IMG/VR virus record: IMGVR_UViG_3300030109_003033
Coordinates: 1-20,542 of that record
Direction: 5' to 3' (one strand)
Length of the DNA stretch: 20,542 nt
DNA from: a virus
Below the pieces are notes generated by a model that made no database searches, had not been told where the DNA came from, and saw only the letters and a list, made by a program, of their open reading frames with translations. A program made the position numbers and the translations under genes. This document shows, piece by piece, positions 1 to 8,100 of the stretch. Position 1 is the stretch's first letter. Every line of letters begins with the position of its first letter.

Positions 1-193
1 TTACATAGGAAATACAGCTGTATATGCCTTGCAGGCGTTTGCTTCGCCTAAATCAGGCATTCCGCAGTTTGTTCAGGGCGAAATGCGCGATCTAGTAAAC
101 AGCACGTTCCAAGAAAAACGAGCGGGTAGGATTTTTGCTGCTACTGGACAGCGCACGGTCGCACCTGTCGGCTATGAACAACTTGGTGGTTAA
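1..193 (+). CDS. 3' end of a phage structural/head-tail completion gene (partial)
   Basis: The frame is open from position 2 to a TAA at 191-193, giving the last 63 residues of a protein that ends in 'APVGYEQLGG'. The fragment shows no membrane segment and no motif I can name; it has a mixed composition with several Phe and Arg. It lies 3 nt upstream of the tail terminator gene, where siphoviruses usually keep head-tail connector or tail-completion genes (the lambda FII/Z position). A structural role is inferred from position only. The N-terminus lies outside the window. Confidence 0.6.
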   Translation, partial: YIGNTAVYALQAFASPKSGIPQFVQGEMRDLVNSTFQEKRAGRIFAATGQRTVAPVGYEQLGG

Positions 194-196
194 GTT

Positions 197-625
197 ATGA
201 CTCTTGTAAATGCTCGCGCTGCTTTTGAAAAGGCAGTCACTGACGCTGTTACAGGCGCTGATGACACAGTGCTGATGGTGTATGACAACGTTCGTTTTAC
301 GGCTCCTGGCAAGAGTAAAAAATACGTTGTTATGAGCGTCAACTTCAATCGCTCAACGCTGCAAAACCAAGGCGCAGCCTCTGACTATTACAGCGGCGTG
401 ATTCAATGCAACGTTTACGTCCCAAAATCAGGTGGAACGTCGGTGCTGTCTGCGATTAGCGAATCTGTTATTGATGGTTTGACCTCAGTAAACGGCACTG
501 GCTATACAGACACGTTTAGCGTTTCTCCAAGAGTTATGGACGTTACTGGCCCAAGCCCTATTGAGCTAGAGGACAGAGCGCACTTTTTGGGCATTATTTC
601 TTGTCAATTTACGGCAGTCGTGTAG
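197..625 (+). CDS. Tail terminator-like protein (gpU / DUF4128 type)
   Basis: The protein has 142 residues, a usual length for siphovirus tail terminators, which cap the tail tube when it reaches the tape-measure length and join tail to head. The N-terminus is a short helix, followed by alternating beta segments ('YDNVRFTAPGKSKKYVVMSV', then 'GVIQCNVYVP' near residues 68-77) and a C-terminal strand 'FLGIISCQFTAVV'. This is the layout I associate with gpU/DUF4128-like proteins. The ATG at 197 follows the previous stop by 3 nt with no clear Shine-Dalgarno sequence. The next gene is the tail chaperone, so the tail-tube gene normally found between them is missing here. The family assignment is from sequence appearance plus synteny, without a search. 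Confidence 0.6.
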   Translation: MTLVNARAAFEKAVTDAVTGADDTVLMVYDNVRFTAPGKSKKYVVMSVNFNRSTLQNQGAASDYYSGVIQCNVYVPKSGGTSVLSAISESVIDGLTSVNGTGYTDTFSVSPRVMDVTGPSPIELEDRAHFLGIISCQFTAVV

Positions 626-651
626 TATATTGATCGAAACGGCATTGATTT

Positions 652-1005
652 ATGCGGGCCACCGAACTGCTTCGGAATAAATTTGGCGTTAGCCAGCTTT
701 ACAAGTACGAGGTAAAAGAAGGCGATGAGGTAGTGCTTGAGGTGTTTTGGCACCCGCTTACCATCGACGAACGCGAGTCGATCCAGAAAAAGGTCGATGC
801 TGGCGAGGGCAACGATTTTGCTCTTGGCTTGATGGTCGAAAAAGCTTTGGATGAAGACGGCAAACGGATGTTCCAGGATGGTGAAAAAGCTGCGCTTAGG
901 AACGCTGTAGCTGCCTCTGTCCTTCAGGAAATTCAGCTTGCCATGCTGAACTCTGGAACGGAGCATAAGGTGGAGGAAGCGAAGGCAGACCTTAAAAGCG
1001 AGTAA
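652..1005 (+). CDS. Tail assembly chaperone, short form (gpG-like)
   Basis: The protein has 117 residues, is highly charged and mainly helical, with a beta start ('YKYEVKEGDEVVLEVFWHPL', residues 17-36) followed by helices rich in Glu and Lys. Size, position directly upstream of the tape measure, and a following overlapping frame are all typical of the gpG component of tail assembly chaperones. These coat the tape measure and recruit tail-tube subunits, and are absent from the finished virion. The stop TAA is at 1003-1005. Just before it the sequence CTT AAA AGC offers a slip site into the frame that continues to 1192. The start ATG at 652 has no visible Shine-Dalgarno sequence. Confidence 0.65.
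   Translation: MRATELLRNKFGVSQLYKYEVKEGDEVVLEVFWHPLTIDERESIQKKVDAGEGNDFALGLMVEKALDEDGKRMFQDGEKAALRNAVAASVLQEIQLAMLNSGTEHKVEEAKADLKSE
991..997 (+). promoter_or_regulatory. Candidate programmed ribosomal frameshift site (+1 or -2)
   Basis: Positions 991-997 read CTTAAAA, with codons CTT (991) and AAA (994) in the gpG frame. After a +1 shift the same Lys tRNA could re-pair with AAA at 995-997, and translation would continue at 998 in the gpT-like frame. That frame has a TGA at 947-949 and no stop until 1190, so any shift must occur between about 950 and the gpG stop at 1003. A -2 shift would reach the same frame. A GGAGGA at 972-977 lies about 16 nt upstream; whether it stimulates slippage is unknown. 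Confidence 0.45.
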
Positions 1006-1192
1006 CGACTGGTATTTTATTTTTTTCTTGGCAAAGGAGCTGGGCATGACGGTTGCTCAGCTTTCGCGTGACTTGACGCAGGAAGAGCTAGTCGGCTGGG
1101 CTGCTTATTTTGAGCTGCATAACGAGCAGCAGGAGAGAGCGATCCAGAACGCTAAGGCAGGCAAAGGGGCGCGAACGATGGGTGGGCGGTAG
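998..1192 (+). CDS. Frameshift-encoded gpT-like extension of the tail chaperone
   Basis: This is the second half of a gpG-gpGT style pair, in the frame offset +1 from the 652-1005 gene. From 998 it encodes 64 residues including 'DWYFIFFLAKELGMTVAQLS' and then 'TQEELVGWAAYFELHNEQQE'. The W..(F/L)AKELG..V..L...L..EEL..W.AY pattern is what I recognise from minor tail protein T/DUF4035-like chaperone domains. Fused to the first 115 residues of gpG it gives a protein of about 179 residues. An alternative is independent initiation at ATG 1046, which has an AAGGAG at 1034-1039 with 6 nt spacing. That start would lose the conserved aromatic and AKELG part, so I favour frameshifting, possibly in addition to internal initiation. 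The stop is 30 nt before the tape measure start. Confidence 0.6.
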   Translation, partial: ASNDWYFIFFLAKELGMTVAQLSRDLTQEELVGWAAYFELHNEQQERAIQNAKAGKGARTMGGR

Positions 1193-1222
1193 ACTGGAGC
1201 GCAAGGCTCTACGTGTTTCGCT

Positions 1223-3988
1223 GTGGCTAACTACGACGTAGATATAAAAATTGCTTTAAAAGGGTCTCAAAAGCTTAAACAGCTAACTGATCAATTAAAA
1301 GCAACTAATAAAGAAGTCGGCAAACTTAACGCTGCAACAATAAAAGCGGCCAAAAGTCAAGACGAATCTTTCTCGATTAAAAAGATTCAAAATATCAATA
1401 ATTATTCAAAAGCAGTAGCCAAGGCTGAGCGTACTTTAAAAAGAGCAGCTGCTGGCACCGAACAAGAGCAATTAGCAGTTAAAGCACTTGTCGCTGCTAG
1501 AAAACAGCATAATCAACAGTTAGAGCGCCAAAACAAACTCTTAAAAGAAGAAGAGTTGCTGCAGGGTGTTGGCAGGCGGCCAAAAGTAAAAGGTTCTAAC
1601 CGAATAAGCGCTTCGTCAGGGCTGTCTTCTCCCTTGATGGGGGCCCAAGACATAAAAGGCTCTCCTATGGAAAGAGCTTTTGGCTACAAGCCGGGGGCAG
1701 GCGGCAAAGGCAGAAGGGGTGGATTTGGTGGCCTCCAAAGCGCTGCACTTGGCGTTGGCTTTCCGCTGCTGTTTGGCGGTGGAGCGGGATCAATTGCTGG
1801 CGGCCTGTTAGGCAGTGCAGGCGGCTTTGGCGGTCAAATTCTTGGCAGTGCTATCGGTGCTCAGCTAGATGCATTTGCGGCTTCGTCTGCAAAACTAGGC
1901 CAGGCATTAAATCTCCTTACGGCAGACGTTGATGCGGTAATCAAAGCGACTGGAGAAAGTGGAACTGAGTTTGAACAGTTAGTCAAAGGTTTAGAAAAAG
2001 TCGCAGGGACAGAAGCGGCTTTAGAAGTTGCATCGGCAAAATTAGCAGTTGCAGTTGGCCAGGGCGGAGTAACAGCCCTTAAACAATTTGGAGATGAAAC
2101 GGCAGAGTTAGGAAATACATTTTCAGTAACTTTGACTCAAATTGGAGTAGCGGTTGCTGAGTTAATAAATAAAGCGGGATTATTGAAATTCGTTACAGAA
2201 GGTTTAGAAAGAAGAAATTTACTCACGGCTGGCCTTAGGAACAGTTCGGATCCTAAGTTAAAACAGTTAAACGAAGAAAGGACGCAGCTTAAAGGCGAAG
2301 GAGCATTTAGCAGAGCTGCTGACGATCCCGAAATAGTTGCAATTGAAGATAAAATTGTAGCGCGTCAGCGTGAAATACAGTTAATTAAAGAAGCCGCAAT
2401 CGAAGAAAATGCAAGAATTATAAAAACTGAAGCTTTGCAGCAAAAGTCTCTTGTAAGCTTGCGAGTTGCAGAGGCTCAGCTTGAGCTAGATAAGTCTGGT
2501 TTAGACATAACCACTGATCAAGGATTTGAGCTTGCTAAAAAAGTAATTGAAGCGCGTAAGTATGAAAGATTGCAGCAAGCGATTAACGAAGACGCAGGCC
2601 ACGAGCTAGCAATCCTTCAAGAGCAAGTAGATCTTTTTGCGCTAAACAATCAAAGAAAAGAAAAAGAGCGCAGGGACGCAGAAAGAGATGCTAAAGAGGC
2701 AGAAAGGGTTAGAAACAAAGAAAATCAAATTTTAAGAACAATTAACTCGCTAATTATTTCAAACAACGAGATTGCGTTGCAGTCTGTTCAAATAGCGCAT
2801 GGAGAAGAAGTGGCTCTTGAGCAGCAAGCCGCTTCGCTGTTTGAAAAGTTCCGCATTTTGAAGAGAAACGTAGAACTTTCAACAGAAGACGCAAGGGTCA
2901 AGGATTTGCAATTGCAAAAACTTGATTTGCAAAAACAGCTAGAAAGCAATCAAATTAGCTCTAAGCAAAGAAGTTTACAGGTTGAAAAAGCTATAACCGC
3001 AGAAAAGCAAAAACAAGCGCTTGCTGCGATTGAAACTGATATTGGTCGTCAAATACAAGACGCAAACTTTAGGTCTACAGGCGATAGCACCCAAGATGCT
3101 CAAATTGCTTTACGAATTGATCAAATTCGCAGGCAAGAAGACGTCACAACCCGACTGACTAATGCAATAAGAGAGCAGCAAATAACTATTGATAATCCGC
3201 CTACTGCAGACGCGGCAATGAGGGCGGAAAAACAGCGTCAAAATTTGCAGGGCCAGCTTGACCTTTACAATCAGCTTCTGCCCCAGTTAGACGCAGCCGA
3301 GCAAGCTCAACTTAGGTTTAACCAAGCACTTGAGGCAGTGCAGCCAATTACAGATACAGTTGTAAGCGGTTTGTTTACTGCAATATCTGCTGTTGCTGAG
3401 GGGACAAAAACAGCAGAGCAAGCGTTCGCTGATTTCTTAAGAAGCATTGGCGACATGCTGATTCAAGCTGCTGCTCAAATGATTACTCAGTATATTGCAA
3501 TTGGCATTGCTAAGGCATTTGCTTTCGGCGGCAGTGGCGGTTTTGCCAGTAACCCCACAGGTACAAGCACTAATTTCATTGGTAGTGGGTTAAGTGGCTT
3601 CCGAGCAATAGGACTTGCAGAAGGTGGTTATGTCACCGGCCCAACTAATGCCGTAGTCGGCGAAGGTGGCGAGCCGGAATACATCATTCCCCAGTCTAAA
3701 ATGCGTGAAAGCATGAACAGGTATTCACGCGGTGCTCGCGGTTCTTCTGTTATCCCAGCAGTGGGCGGCGGTGGAGCGTCAAGCGAAGGCGGCGGGACTG
3801 CTGTTGCCGCACCAATCGATGTCCGCTACACCGTGGAGCGCATCAACTCTGTTGACTATGTAACCGCTGATCAATTCCAAGCTGGGATGCGTGAAGCCGC
3901 AACGCAAGGCGCTAAGCAAGGCGAACAACGAGCTTTGACTACGCTTAGGCAGAACACAACGCAACGCAAGAGGGTTGGGCTGCAATGA
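1223..3988 (+). CDS. Tail tape measure protein
   Basis: This 921-residue protein sets tail length and is ejected ahead of the DNA. Residues 10-110 are Lys/Gln/Ala-rich helix. Residues about 170-215 form a Gly-rich hydrophobic block ('FPLLFGGGAGSIAGGLLGSA') that could insert in membranes. Residues about 380-700 are long charged helices, probably coiled coil. About 726-770 carry the typical 'AEQAFADFLRSIGDMLIQAA' helix. The C-terminus has a 'GYVTGPTNAVVGEGGEPEYI' segment that I recall from phage tape measures. The start is GTG at 1223; the frame upstream runs to the TAG of the gpT-like frame at 1190. The last codons overlap the next gene as ATGA. If the usual roughly 0.15 nm per residue holds, the tail would be about 140 nm. 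The central part is visibly richer in AAA, TTA and AGA codons than the 3' end. Confidence 0.9.
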   Translation: MANYDVDIKIALKGSQKLKQLTDQLKATNKEVGKLNAATIKAAKSQDESFSIKKIQNINNYSKAVAKAERTLKRAAAGTEQEQLAVKALVAARKQHNQQLERQNKLLKEEELLQGVGRRPKVKGSNRISASSGLSSPLMGAQDIKGSPMERAFGYKPGAGGKGRRGGFGGLQSAALGVGFPLLFGGGAGSIAGGLLGSAGGFGGQILGSAIGAQLDAFAASSAKLGQALNLLTADVDAVIKATGESGTEFEQLVKGLEKVAGTEAALEVASAKLAVAVGQGGVTALKQFGDETAELGNTFSVTLTQIGVAVAELINKAGLLKFVTEGLERRNLLTAGLRNSSDPKLKQLNEERTQLKGEGAFSRAADDPEIVAIEDKIVARQREIQLIKEAAIEENARIIKTEALQQKSLVSLRVAEAQLELDKSGLDITTDQGFELAKKVIEARKYERLQQAINEDAGHELAILQEQVDLFALNNQRKEKERRDAERDAKEAERVRNKENQILRTINSLIISNNEIALQSVQIAHGEEVALEQQAASLFEKFRILKRNVELSTEDARVKDLQLQKLDLQKQLESNQISSKQRSLQVEKAITAEKQKQALAAIETDIGRQIQDANFRSTGDSTQDAQIALRIDQIRRQEDVTTRLTNAIREQQITIDNPPTADAAMRAEKQRQNLQGQLDLYNQLLPQLDAAEQAQLRFNQALEAVQPITDTVVSGLFTAISAVAEGTKTAEQAFADFLRSIGDMLIQAAAQMITQYIAIGIAKAFAFGGSGGFASNPTGTSTNFIGSGLSGFRAIGLAEGGYVTGPTNAVVGEGGEPEYIIPQSKMRESMNRYSRGARGSSVIPAVGGGGASSEGGGTAVAAPIDVRYTVERINSVDYVTADQFQAGMREAATQGAKQGEQRALTTLRQNTTQRKRVGLQ

Positions 3989-4833
3989 CCGATATTGCAA
4001 GGACTTATGCAGTCACCGTTGTTGCTGACAACGGCAACAAGTATCGGTTTGACGGCAGCTCAATCAACGCTGAAACCCTTGAGCTTGAAGAGGGTAAAAC
4101 CTACCGCTTTACGCAAGAGGACAACAGCAATAGCGGTCACCCGTTTCGTTTCAGCACAACGCCTAATGGCACGCACGGTGACGGCGTTGAGTACACGACA
4201 GGTGTAACAACAGCCGGAACACCTGGCTCTTCTGGCGCTTACACGCAAATAGAGCTGGCGGTTGGTGCGCCGTTGCTTTACTACTACTGCACGGCCCACT
4301 CAGGAATGGGTGGTGCGATCAGGACGTTGGGTCTTGGGACCAATAACAGAACAATTGCTTTCGGTCATTATTTGACCTTGCGCCCGCCTGATGGCACGGC
4401 TGAATTCAGCTACCAAAACTATTGGGTTGGTGAAGATGCGCCATTTTTCAACGTAGATACAGACAAACGGAAAGAGTTTGGGTTTTTGCCGTTTGCCTTT
4501 TCTGGTGCGACTGTGACCAAGACGGGCGACAACACGCCAGCATCACTTGCTTTCCCTAATAACGAGCTAAGCCGTCCCTTTGCCACAACCGTTGTAGATG
4601 GCCAGTATCTCGCTCATATCCGCACTGTTCTGATCAATCCAGACGATAAAGAGGATTACACACTGATCAATCGATACATTGGGCAAATTGTATCGGCCCA
4701 GTGGAGTTCTACGGTCTTGAAGATTGAGCTTGCCTCTGTTTTAGATGCTGTTGGTTCGGACATACCGCGTAAGCGTTTGACGCGGCAGTTGGTTGGGCAC
4801 TTGCCGTTGACTAGCCGTGTTCGCGTTACGTGA
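3985..4833 (+). CDS. Tail tip protein with N-terminal cupredoxin-like domain (gpL position)
   Basis: The protein has 282 residues in two parts. Residues about 8-116 are a beta-rich domain with a conserved 'GHPFRFSTTPNGTHGDG' segment and a 'YYYCTAHSGMGG' segment. His52, Cys102, His105 and Met108 have the order and C-x2-H-x2-M spacing expected of a type 1 copper site (cupredoxins such as plastocyanin). Residues about 118-282 form a second beta-rich domain ending in 'IPRKRLTRQLVGHLPLTSRV'. Its position between tape measure and the K-like gene matches lambda gpL, though I see none of the Cys ligands of gpL in that half. The start ATG overlaps the tape measure stop (ATGA). A tail-tip structural role is inferred from synteny. 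The domain is common in marine phage proteins as I recall, but copper binding is not shown. Confidence 0.7.
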   Translation: MTDIARTYAVTVVADNGNKYRFDGSSINAETLELEEGKTYRFTQEDNSNSGHPFRFSTTPNGTHGDGVEYTTGVTTAGTPGSSGAYTQIELAVGAPLLYYYCTAHSGMGGAIRTLGLGTNNRTIAFGHYLTLRPPDGTAEFSYQNYWVGEDAPFFNVDTDKRKEFGFLPFAFSGATVTKTGDNTPASLAFPNNELSRPFATTVVDGQYLAHIRTVLINPDDKEDYTLINRYIGQIVSAQWSSTVLKIELASVLDAVGSDIPRKRLTRQLVGHLPLTSRVRVT

Positions 4834-5195
4834 TTGACCTGATTGGCCGCCCATACCGCTTAGGGGCAGACGGCTCTGACCCAGATGGTGCAATCGACTG
4901 CATACATCTTGTCTATGTCGCCTTGGAGCGGATGGGCATTGAAACGCCAAAGTTTAAGGCGTCTTGGTACGGACAAAGCGTTAGGCAGTATGGCCGCGAT
5001 CTTTTGGCATGGGGTGTAAGGGTAAAAGAGCCTCAGTATGATGGCGATGTGTTGCTGTTAAAGCAGGGTGATCCTGTTTTTGCAGTTGTTTGGAGCCAAG
5101 GATGTCTGTACGTCAACCGCCATTTGAACGCGGTCGCATGGTGCCCATTCAGCACCAAGCTGTCCAGCCATTGCTTCCGTATGAAAAAAACTTAA
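4830..5195 (+). CDS. NlpC/P60-like tail protein (gpK-like), possibly degenerate
   Basis: The protein has 121 residues. 'DPDGAIDCIHLVYVALERMG' (residues 17-36) fits the DC-x2-L motif around the catalytic Cys of NlpC/P60 peptidases, here Cys24, and 'YDGDVLLLKQGD' (70-81) fits the GD(L/V) strand. Such proteins in the gpK position cleave peptidoglycan at the tail tip during entry. The region where the family normally has a catalytic His reads 'DPVFAVVW', with Phe84 in the likely slot; His98 in 'NRHLNAVAW' is the nearest His. Activity is therefore uncertain. The start is GTG at 4830, overlapping the previous TGA (GTGA). The 3' end overlaps the J-like gene by 94 nt in another frame. Confidence 0.65.
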   Translation: MIDLIGRPYRLGADGSDPDGAIDCIHLVYVALERMGIETPKFKASWYGQSVRQYGRDLLAWGVRVKEPQYDGDVLLLKQGDPVFAVVWSQGCLYVNRHLNAVAWCPFSTKLSSHCFRMKKT

Positions 5196-8100
5196 TTCAG
5201 GCACTTGGTTGTAGCGAGCAAGAGTATCAACAGTTTGCAGATGAGGTTAGGCGGCGCGTTAAGGAAAGGCCAGAAGAGTATGCACATATCCCTGACATTA
5301 GAAACGGGCCGGTTGTTACATCGATTTTGGTTAGTTTAGTTGTTGGAGTAATTTCAACTGCTGCCTCAATCTTATTAGCGCCAAAACCAAAGGCTCCTGA
5401 TCAACCTGCTGAAATTCGCCGCAGACAGCTTGGCGGCGTCACTGGACGTTCAATTTTTACGCCTACGTTTGGGTTCGACTCAGCGCAAAGTTTGGCTGAA
5501 TATGGCAATGTCGTGCCTGTTGTTTTTACAAGGCGGGACGAATCTGATGGAACGGGCGGACTGTTGGTTTCGCCTCAGCTTGTTTGGTCCCGCATGAAGA
5601 GCTGGGGTGGCTATCAAGTTGCCGAAATTGTCACGGTTGTAGGGCAGGGCAATATGGCACGTCCTGAGTTGCCTGGCATTTTTCTGGGCAACAACGCTTT
5701 AGATGGAATTTATGAGGCATATTTTGATTTTTACTTTAATGGTGGGTTTGAGGTGCAAGGCTCAGGCAGCCGCTTGCGTGCATTCAACCTGCGTTATGGC
5801 GATTTAGCAATTGATGGTAATAACGACAACCCCGGAATCAGCGGAGCTGACCAGGCTTTTTACGCACCAACGCGCAACGGTGCAAATCAACCTGCGTTTT
5901 GTGGAGCGTTCACCCCTACGTCACAGACCAGATTTGGTGTCTACTCAGGAATTCCAAATGGTACTCCTAGGCGACCTGATTGGCGTGTTATTTCACTTCT
6001 TGATAGTGGCGACGATAAGACAAGAGATGAAGCGGCAACTCAACAAAGAAAGTACGTTGACGGATATTTAGCGCAAGAGCATCCTTACGGGGGAGGGATA
6101 AGCGATGGCACAACACAAGCTGGAATGCCTGGCACTGGCGTCAATTACTGCAGCCGTGTAGGAGTAATTGAGCATTATCCGGTTGCAGGCGGCGTAAATA
6201 CGGTTACCCATGTAGTTGATGACAATAAAAACGGGTTTGAGAAGTGGAGTAACTTGACCACAGAGGTTGAAGTTAACCCTGGCGATAAAATTGTTATTTC
6301 ACTTGGAAAAAACAGGCAAGACAGCGAGCCGTTTCCTGTTATTGGTGGCCATGACTTTCCCCCGGCTGATTTGAGTGACATTAGAACATCGGTTGACAGC
6401 GAAGTGGTTCGGTATGACCAAATGCTTAGCCAAGGGTCAACGTGGATGATTGGTCGCTCTACTTGGCAAGTTGTTGATCGCCCCAATGAGAGGTTCGACC
6501 CTGACAACAATAACCACACGTCAACTGGTTACCGAATTACCTTGAAATGCCTTGAAGGGTGGAGCAGAAACCAGCGCAAGATTGGAATTGTTGATGGAGG
6601 AGCAATTGACAGGACTGACTATTTACCTTTTTCAGACATTGAAGAATCGTTTTATCCGATTTTAAAGTATGAGATTGGAACGGTTCAGAATACTAGAGCT
6701 TGCGAGGTCACTGAGATTGGAATTAAGTCAAGAGTGTGGGCAAAGTTTAACTCGATAACTAACTTCAACACGTTAAAATCACCGGGCATAATGGCCCAGT
6801 TAAACGAGGACGATATTCAGGTCACAGAGGGCAAGATGACCACATTTGCCCATCGGATGTCACTCTTTGCGCTTGACGTGAGGCCTAGCAATTATGACGA
6901 AAACGAAACCCGCAACAAAGGCTGGACAAACATTGGCCCATATTTATTCGCTGTTGTAGGCGACTCACCTGTTGACATCTACTCTTTCATCCGAATAATT
7001 CATCCGTCTGTAAGCCAGCTTGAGTTTCGCCTCAGGCCATTCAATAGTGCAATTCCTGCACAGCAAAGTTCGGGCGAGGGCGAAGTATTTGTTTTGAACG
7101 GCGCGATTGTCCCTGCGCAGTCCTGGGAGTCAACAACGTATTTGGGAGAGTTTAAAATATCTGGCAGAGGCTATTTTGCAAAGCCAAGAGATTTCTTTAC
7201 GCACTTGCAAATGGCCATTGTGCCTGAGTTGATCACTGATGAAGACGGAAAGGTCAATCTAGTATTTGGCAGCTTTGTCCAAGATACCACTAAACTCGGT
7301 GCCCGCATTGTAAGAATTACAGCCAATGAGCCTGGGCCTAGTTACAACCAAGGCGATGAAATCAGGCCAAACACTTTAAGCAACATTTTGTCAGTCGCAG
7401 CTAGCCAAGATCCGTATTTTGACAATATAGCGGTTGGGACTACAACAACAATTCCGTGGGAGTATTCAAGAGACGACCGCAAGGTTTTTATGGAGTTAAC
7501 GCTGGAGGCTGTTGAAGTTAATTATGACCACACGGTTCGCAACAGGTGGTGGATCATCAAGGACACAAGAATCACCAGTGTGGTTGGAACGTGGAATCAA
7601 GGAGATACGTTTGTTAAGCACGCTCGAAATACAAACGGCATTCAATTTGGATTCGTTTATGAAATTACTTTTGGAACAAAATATCAAGAATTTGATAAAC
7701 CAAGAACGGCTACTAGGGTTTTCCAAAGATATAGCGGTATCGCTGAGGTTTCACATTACGGCGATTTGGTTTCAAGAAGTTGCGACGACGGGCCAGAGCA
7801 TGAAGTCGTATTCGTAAATGAAACGCTTGAAGAAGACAATATGGTCAACTATGACGGATGTGCGATGGCGGGATTAAAGCTCAAGTCAAGCGATAATTTT
7901 ACGCAACTAGACCAGCTCAGGTGCTACTTAAAAAATGGCCTTGAGGTGGAGCGCCTGTCTTATGACGACGTAGCGCCAAGCAATCTGCTTACCGATTTGT
8001 TTTGGTACTTTGCCACCAACAAAGACACTGGTGCCGGGTCGATAGTTAACAGTGCTTTGGTGGATCGCGAGGCGTTAATTGTCACCGCAAAGTATCTGGA

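Noticed and set aside
604-1047. 147-residue minus-strand frame opposite the tail chaperone
   Set aside because: It is antisense to a conserved chaperone with no start context and no recognisable domain; the + strand reading explains the region.
1046-1192. Separate 48-residue gene from ATG 1046
   Set aside because: Not fully excluded because AAGGAG precedes it, but it cuts off the conserved aromatic and AKELG part of the gpT-like domain, so the frameshift product is preferred.
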